The position numbers were made by a program, and so were the translations under genes. The notes under the pieces were generated by a model that saw only the letters and a list, made by a program, of their open reading frames with translations, did no database searches and was not told where the DNA came from. A stretch of 8,736 bases of DNA from JACQMJ01 sp964373495. GTDB lineage: Bacteria > Patescibacteriota > Minisyncoccia > Sungbacterales > SURF-37. The stretch spans positions 1 through 8,736 of the forward strand of contig CAYJUW010000030.1 in the NCBI GenBank assembly GCA_964373495.1, in the 5' to 3' direction. Positions 5,906 to 8,736 of the stretch are shown in pieces; the first letter of the stretch is position 1; every line of letters begins with the position of its first letter.

Positions 5906-5941
5906 CAAGTTGAGCTAAGGGCGCACGCGTAAGCGAAGGGT

Positions 5942-5970
5942 ATGATAGCACGGTGGGGCGGGCGATTCAA
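5942..5970 (-). promoter_or_regulatory. Sigma70-type promoter for the nested tRNA-Arg unit
   Basis: Minus strand TTGAAT (5970-5965), 17-bp spacer, TATCAT (5947-5942). Expected start near 5935, about 11 bases before the first base of the outer tRNA-Arg. Confidence 0.7.
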
Positions 5971-5971
5971 C

Positions 5972-6005
5972 AAAAAACGCCCGTCCCGCTGCTCGGGGAC
6001 GGGCG
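5972..6005 (-). terminator. Rho-independent terminator of the 112-aa ORF
   Basis: Minus strand: perfect 10-bp stem CGCCCGTCCC/GGGACGGGCG with an 8-base loop, then TTTTTT (5977-5972). It begins four bases after the stop codon of the ORF and directly precedes the tRNA-Arg promoter. Confidence 0.9.
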
Positions 6006-6009
6006 GACC

Positions 6010-6348
6010 CTATGGCGCCTCGCGGAACGTGACGGGCGGAGCGACCTGGTGCTCGGCATCGAAATTGTAGGAGAGTTGGCCGACCACCGGCAACGTCACG
6101 ACGCGGTAGGTCAGCCCGCCGCGCTCGACCGCAGGCGCCTCATCAAAGCGAGCGCGGGAAATATGCGCATGGAGGCCGCCACGGGGCGGACAGCGCAGCG
6201 CCGCATTCTGATCGCGGCACGGCCGGAGGCCAAGGATGGAAAGACATCGCGCCACGGCTTCGTCGCGCGCTTCGCCGTGGCACACCCCAACCTCCATCGT
6301 GCTGATAACCGCGCCGTCAAAGATCACCTCAACTCGCTTCTGTAACAC
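6010..6348 (-). CDS. Hypothetical protein, 112 aa
   Basis: Starts with GTG at 6348, supported by AAGGAGG seven bases upstream, and is followed by a strong terminator, so it is a real single-gene unit. The protein starts MLQKRVEVIFDGAVISTMEVGVCHG, beta-strand-like, and contains three cysteines (residues 23, 35 and 44) and a region PPRGGLHAHISRARFDEAP. No signal peptide or membrane helix is evident. I do not recognise a family. It is divergently transcribed from the CCA-adding enzyme gene through overlapping promoters, so the two may be regulated together, but no functional link can be inferred. Confidence 0.75.
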   Translation of the reverse strand: MLQKRVEVIFDGAVISTMEVGVCHGEARDEAVARCLSILGLRPCRDQNAALRCPPRGGLHAHISRARFDEAPAVERGGLTYRVVTLPVVGQLSYNFDAEHQVAPPVTFREAP

Positions 6349-6382
6349 GGCGATCCCTCCTTTTGTCAGTGTCGGGACTTAA

Positions 6383-6411
6383 TCTGTAAAACGCTGTGAA
6401 AAATTTGTCAA
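6383..6411 (-). promoter_or_regulatory. Promoter of the 112-aa ORF
   Basis: Minus strand consensus TTGACA (6411-6406), 17-bp spacer, TACAGA (6388-6383), giving a leader of about 28 nt that contains the SD. Its -35 box overlaps the -35 box of the divergent promoter at 6405-6433. Confidence 0.55.
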
Positions 6412-6433
6412 TAGCGAGAGAATTCTGTACAAT
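6405..6433 (+). promoter_or_regulatory. Promoter of the CCA-adding enzyme gene
   Basis: TTGTCA (6405-6410), 17-bp spacer, TACAAT (6428-6433): each box matches consensus in 5 of 6 positions. Expected start near 6440, only about three bases before the ATG at 6443, which implies a leaderless or nearly leaderless mRNA. Confidence 0.75.
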
Positions 6434-6442
6434 TGCAGGGTC

Positions 6443-8065
6443 ATGACCGCTGCTGCCGAAACGCGAACGCTCAAAATTCCGGCGGAAGTCCGGGGCGTGA
6501 TTGTAAAACTCGCAGAAGCCGGTTTTGAGGCCTACGCCGTGGGCGGGTGCGTGCGCGATTTGCTTTTGGGCCGAAAGCCGGATGACTGGGATGTCACCAC
6601 GAACGCAACGCCGGAGCAAATCCGGGAGATTTTCCCGGATAGTTTCTACGAGAATAAATTCTTCACCGTGACGGTGAAGGTGGACGCCGAGGATCCAACG
6701 CTCCGCGAAATCGAGGTGACGACCTTCCGGCAAGAGGGCCGCTATGGCGACGCCCGCCATCCCGAGGAGGTCAAACCGGCGCATTCGATAGAAGAAGATC
6801 TTGCGCGCAGGGATTTCACCATCAACGCCATCGCGCTGGAAGTCGGGGATCAGAAATCAGAAATCAGAGACCCGTATAACGGGCGGGCAGATTTAGAGCG
6901 GCAGCTGATCCGCGCAGTAGGCAACCCCGAGCGCAGGTTTGAGGAGGACGCGCTGCGGATGCTGCGCGCGGTGCGCATTGCCGTGCAACTCGGATTTTCC
7001 ATCGAGGAGAAAACCGCGGCCGCGATTAACGCCAATGCCGGATGGCTCACGGCGATCTCCAAGGAACGCATTCGCGATGAGTTCTCCAAAATCATTGTGG
7101 CCGACGGCGCCACACCGGCGCTCCTGCGCAATGCGCGCTACCCCAAGACATACGCCACGACTACGGATACGCCCCGAGAACACTACGGACCGGGGAGCGA
7201 AGCATTCGAGCGCGTCGGCGCCGGTCGCGCGTGGAGGGGGCTAGAACTGCTCCGCGAGCTTGGGTTGCTGAAGCACATCCTGCCGGAATTGGAGGAAGGG
7301 TTTGGCTGCACGCAGAACAAGCACCACGTCTACACGGTGTGGGAGCATAACCTGCGGGCGCTCGACTACGGCGCAAAGGAGGGCTTCCCCATGGCCGTGC
7401 GCCTTGCGGCGTTGCTGCACGATGTCGGCAAGCCAAAAGCCAAGCGCGGCGAGGGGCCGGATTCGACCTTCTACGGACACGACGTCATCGGCGCGAAAAT
7501 GACCTACCAGATGCTCTCGCGCCTCCGCTACCCGGAGGGCTTTGTCGAGCGCGTGGCCAAGCTCGTCCGCTGGCACCTCTTCCGCTATGACTATCACGTT
7601 GACGAAGTCCAGACCACCGATTCTGCGATCCGCCGGTTGATCCGCAACGTCGGTACGGAGGCAATCGAAGATCTGGTCAAAGTCAGAATGTGCGATCGCA
7701 TTGGATCGGGCGTGCCCAAAGCCGTGCCTTATCGCCTCCGCCACTTCCAGTTCCGCGTGGAAAAGGTTTTGCGCGAGCACGAGGCGGTCAAGGTTGCCAT
7801 GTTGCAGGTTCGCGGCGATGATGTTATGAGGATCCTAAGCATTGAGCCGGGGCCGAAAGTCGGGCACGTGCTGAATGCCCTCCTGGAAGAAGTGCTCGAT
7901 GATCCGGCCAAGAACAAAAAAGAGTATCTGGAATCCAGGATTCAGAATCTAGGACGCTTAAGCGATGAGGAGCTGATTGAGCTTCGCGAGAAAGCCGAGA
8001 CGAGGGTAGATTTGCTGGAGGATCAACGCGAGCAGGAGATCAAGAAGAAGTATTATGTGAAATGA
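6443..8065 (+). CDS. cca: CCA tRNA nucleotidyltransferase (class II) with HD domain
   Basis: 540 residues. Adds or repairs the 3' CCA of tRNAs, essential here because none of the tRNAs in the window encodes CCA. The nucleotidyltransferase head has GGCVRDLLLG (34-43) and the metal-binding DWD (48-50), then RRDFTINAIA (122-131), the NPERRFEEDALRMLRAVRIA helix region (161-180) and KERIRDE (207-213). An HD domain follows (HVYTVWEHN 295-303, LLHDVGK 324-330, GHD 345-347), as in the larger bacterial enzymes. The C-terminus is charged and coiled-coil-like (about 505-538). Residues about 222-260 look like an in-frame insertion of 37 residues before RAWRGLELLRELGLL, and QKSEIR (137-142) comes from a 7-bp tandem repeat. 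The start is supported by the promoter and the usual N-terminus; AGGG two bases before ATG is too close to be a normal SD. Confidence 0.95.
   Translation: MTAAAETRTLKIPAEVRGVIVKLAEAGFEAYAVGGCVRDLLLGRKPDDWDVTTNATPEQIREIFPDSFYENKFFTVTVKVDAEDPTLREIEVTTFRQEGRYGDARHPEEVKPAHSIEEDLARRDFTINAIALEVGDQKSEIRDPYNGRADLERQLIRAVGNPERRFEEDALRMLRAVRIAVQLGFSIEEKTAAAINANAGWLTAISKERIRDEFSKIIVADGATPALLRNARYPKTYATTTDTPREHYGPGSEAFERVGAGRAWRGLELLRELGLLKHILPELEEGFGCTQNKHHVYTVWEHNLRALDYGAKEGFPMAVRLAALLHDVGKPKAKRGEGPDSTFYGHDVIGAKMTYQMLSRLRYPEGFVERVAKLVRWHLFRYDYHVDEVQTTDSAIRRLIRNVGTEAIEDLVKVRMCDRIGSGVPKAVPYRLRHFQFRVEKVLREHEAVKVAMLQVRGDDVMRILSIEPGPKVGHVLNALLEEVLDDPAKNKKEYLESRIQNLGRLSDEELIELREKAETRVDLLEDQREQEIKKKYYVK
6849..6869. 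repeat. 7-bp tandem repeat (ATCAGAA x3) inside cca
   Basis: Three consecutive units, the last ending in G. It encodes extra residues QKSEIR in the loop before DPYNGRADLERQLIRAVG. Similar runs occur as dispersed repeats in Parcubacterial genomes (from memory). Confidence 0.75.
7102..7222. repeat. Near-direct repeat bounding an in-frame 111-bp insert in cca
   Basis: CGACGGCGCC at 7102-7111 and CGTCGGCGCC at 7213-7222 differ at one base and are 111 bp (37 codons) apart. Just inside, ACCGGCGC (7114-7121) is complementary to GCGCCGGT (7218-7225). The intervening 37 residues have no counterpart I can place in the family. Confidence 0.55.
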
Positions 8066-8066
8066 G

Positions 8067-8086
8067 AACCCCGCCTCCGCGGGTTT
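8067..8086 (+). terminator. Weak hairpin just after cca
   Basis: AACCC/GGGTT plus GC/GC around loop CTCC with one bulged C, starting two bases after the stop codon. It is followed only by T and C, so termination would be poor. Confidence 0.3.
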
Positions 8087-8097
8087 CGGACGGGCCT

Positions 8098-8133
8098 GCC
8101 CGCCGAAGCCCGCTACGGCGGGCGAAGGCGGGC
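8098..8133. repeat. GC-rich hairpin between cca and tRNA-Pro
   Basis: GCCCGCC/GGCGGGC (7 bp) and GCCCGC/GCGGGC (6 bp) separated by a symmetric GAA/GAA internal loop, with a 4-base apex. It resembles dispersed CPR palindromes. Its 3' strand overlaps the 5' acceptor strand of the outer tRNA-Pro, so the two folds compete. Confidence 0.7.
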
Positions 8134-8149
8134 CGTAGTATACCGGCAG

Positions 8150-8187
8150 CCCCGAACGAATCCCGCTTGCGGCGGGATCGTACGGGG
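8150..8187 (+). repeat. Hairpin inserted in the D-loop of the outer tRNA-Pro
   Basis: CCCCG (8150-8154) pairs with CGGGG (8183-8187) and ATCCCGC (8160-8166) with GCGGGAT (8172-8178), loop TTGCG. The CGGGG strand can alternatively join CGGGGTAAA (8183-8191) to TTTACCCCG (8200-8208), a mutually exclusive 9-bp hairpin. Confidence 0.65.
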
Positions 8188-8203
8188 TAAATACGCGCCT
8201 TTA

Positions 8204-8314
8204 CCCCGCACTAAAATTTAACGGAGCGTAGTATAGTGGTAGTACGCGGGCTTCGGGAGTCCGTAGTCTGGGTTCGATTCCCAGCGCTCCGAATTTAAAA
8301 TTTTTAGTGCGGGG
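8204..8314 (+). repeat. 13-bp perfect inverted repeat flanking the inner tRNA-Pro
   Basis: CCCCGCACTAAAA (8204-8216) is exactly complementary to TTTTAGTGCGGGG (8302-8314); pairing can continue for three A-U pairs past a bulged T. The arms abut the inner tRNA and lie directly between the two halves of the outer anticodon loop. Confidence 0.85.
8222..8292 (+). tRNA. Inner tRNA-Pro(CGG)
   Basis: Complete 71-nt cloverleaf: acceptor CGGAGCG/CGCTCCG, TA, D-stem GTAT/GTAC with loop AGTGGTA, anticodon stem CGGGC/GTCCG with loop TTCGGGA (anticodon CGG), variable TAGT, T-arm CTGGG TTCGATT CCCAG, discriminator A. C1-G72 and A73 are the bacterial proline identity features. CCA is not encoded. Confidence 0.95.
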
Positions 8315-8356
8315 CTTCGGGAGGGCGTAGACTGGGTTCGATTTCCAGCGGTCCGA

Positions 8357-8694
8357 ATGAGCAGAGCGAAATGAAAGGCCGCGTCGGGAATCGAAGGGTA
8401 TTTCAAAACGTGAATGTCTTCACGTTTTGAAAACCCGGGCTCCGGAGGAGCGCGAAGCCGGCGGATGCCGTGCGTAGCGCGGGGGAGGAGGATTCCCAGC
8501 GCCCCGACAGAGAAAATTTAGGCGGGCAAGGGAGGGCGCAGCATGAGGCCGCGGCGTTACGAGGAGAGAATTGCTTCTCGCCGAGCCGCCGCGACGGACG
8601 GCGCTTTACGCCGAAGGCGTAGCGAAGCCCGGAAATTCGCGGGGAGCGAATTAATTCCCAGCGGCCCGAATGCGTAGAGTCAATGAACAACCGC
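8357..8694 (+). repeat. Decayed tandem copies of tRNA-Pro 3' parts
   Basis: No gene is seen in this stretch. GATTCCCAGCGCCCCGA (8491-8507) matches the inner tRNA-Pro 3' end (8276-8292) with one change, and AATTCCCAGCGGCCCGAAT (8653-8671) matches it with three. Sequence at 8513-8542 (AAAATTTAGGCGGG... then GGGAGGGCGCAG) parallels 8297-8330, which holds the right arm and anticodon 3' strand of the outer tRNA-Pro. The flank after 8355 (CCGAATGAGCAGAG) recurs after 8666 (CCGAATGCGTAGAG). It looks like tandem duplication followed by insertions and decay. Confidence 0.6.
8401..8432. repeat. 14-bp perfect hairpin
   Basis: TTTCAAAACGTGAA and its exact complement around loop TGTC. There is no T-tract beyond it. 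It lies between the decayed tRNA-Pro copies. Confidence 0.75.
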
Positions 8695-8710
8695 ACCGCA
8701 CGCGGTGCGG
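8691..8710. repeat. GC hairpin at the right edge
   Basis: CCGCACCG/CGGTGCGG with a 4-base loop. It has no T-tract, so its role is unclear; the element it belongs to may continue outside the window. Confidence 0.6.
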
Positions 8711-8736
8711 TATCCTGCGGCGCTTGCGGTAGGCGC

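Larger units (their letters stand above)
5744..5924 (-). tRNA. Outer tRNA-Arg(UCG), interrupted in its D-loop by a second tRNA-Arg
   Basis: The 5' part GCGCCCT-TA-GCTC-AACTTG lies at 5924-5906 and the 3' part, beginning GATA-GAGC-G, at 5799-5744. Across the gap the acceptor strands pair 7/7 (GCGCCCT with GGGGCGC, one G-U) and the D-stem pairs GCTC/GAGC. The anticodon stem is CTCGC/GCGAG with loop CTTCGGA, anticodon TCG; T-arm GCGGG TTCAAAT CCTGC; discriminator G at 5744; no CCA. Removing 5800-5905 (106 nt) would leave a 75-nt cloverleaf with the normal G18G19 in the D-loop. The insert holds the complete inner tRNA-Arg flanked by complementary arms. Stems differ from the inner copy but remain paired, so this is a paralog kept in tRNA shape. 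The nearest promoter places the transcript start about 11 bases before G1, as expected if this 5' part is the true gene start. Whether the insert is removed is unknown; it may be a dead gene. Confidence 0.78.
8129..8356 (+). tRNA. Outer tRNA-Pro(CGG) with a hairpin in its D-loop and a complete tRNA-Pro in its anticodon loop
   Basis: Three separated pieces make a cloverleaf: 8129-8148 (CGGGCCG-TA-GTAT-ACCGGCA), 8191-8202 (ATAC-G-CGCCT-TT) and 8318-8356 (CGGGA-GGGCG-TAGA-T-arm-CGGTCCG-A). The acceptor pairs 7/7 (CGGGCCG with CGGTCCG, one G-U), D-stem GTAT/ATAC 4/4, anticodon stem CGCCT/GGGCG 5/5 (one G-U), T-stem CTGGG/TCCAG 5/5 (one G-U). The anticodon loop becomes TTCGGGA, identical to the inner copy, and C1-G72 with A73 fits proline tRNA. 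Together the pieces make 71 nt, exactly the inner tRNA's length. Removed would be 8149-8190 (hairpin CCCCG...ATCCCGC/GCGGGAT...CGGGG) and 8203-8317 (arms plus inner tRNA). Anticodon and acceptor stems differ from the inner copy by compensating changes. CCA is not encoded. Exact boundaries are uncertain by a few bases. It may be active or a decaying copy. Confidence 0.75.

Noticed and set aside
8403..8696. Minus-strand 97-aa ORF at the right edge
   Set aside because: It contains SGRWE-type peptides produced by reading tRNA T-arm sequence backwards and lies in decayed tRNA repeats.
8393..8736. CRISPR array or phage element in the repeat-rich right end
   Set aside because: Repeats are unequal in length and spacing and derive from tRNA-Pro. 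No cas gene, integrase or regular spacers are seen.

Overview
The window is GC-rich and compact, with several Shine-Dalgarno starts (AGGAGG type), Rho-independent terminators and short palindromic repeats both between and inside genes. The gene set (tldD/tldE pair, fpg, class II CCA-adding enzyme, tRNAs without encoded CCA), the small proteins and the repeat peptides (for example PSTSSG from a CCTGAGCTTGTCGAAGG repeat) suggest a Candidate Phyla Radiation (Patescibacteria/Parcubacteria-like) bacterium. That placement is inference.

Layout. 1-3991, minus strand: tldD (2363-3991), tldE/pmbA (636-2231), a 55-aa CxxC/CxxC zinc-ribbon protein (393-560) and the first 117 codons of fpg/mutM (351 to beyond base 1). 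3992-4386: a non-coding stretch full of hairpins, with an 18-bp perfect inverted repeat and two terminators. 4326-4869, minus: two small overlapping ORFs. 4870-4980: two long palindromes. 5031-5103, minus: tRNA-His(GUG). 5116-5734, minus: an unknown ~205-aa protein gene with a +1 frame change. 5744-5924, minus: two tRNA-Arg(UCG) genes, one lying inside the other, behind a good promoter. 6010-6348, minus: an unknown 112-aa protein with strong SD and terminator. 6443-8065, plus: CCA tRNA nucleotidyltransferase. 8129-8356, plus: two tRNA-Pro(CGG) genes, again one inside the other. 8357-8736: decayed tandem copies of tRNA-Pro 3' parts, no gene.

Most notable observation: in two unrelated places a complete tRNA gene sits inside a second tRNA gene of the same anticodon. 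At 5744-5924 the inner tRNA-Arg interrupts the D-loop of the outer one; at 8129-8356 the inner tRNA-Pro interrupts the anticodon loop of the outer one, which also has a hairpin inserted in its D-loop. In both cases arms of about 13 bp flank the inner tRNA, so it would sit at the tip of an intron-like helix. Outer and inner stems differ in sequence but both still pair, so the outer copies look maintained as tRNAs rather than being random debris. I know of no described bacterial system like this. Whether the outer tRNAs mature cannot be told from DNA.

How the genes relate: none of the three intact tRNAs (His, inner Arg, inner Pro) nor the outer copies encodes CCA, so they depend on the CCA-adding enzyme encoded between them. 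TldD and TldE would form the heterodimeric metalloprotease; fpg is a base-excision DNA repair gene apparently carried on the same transcript.
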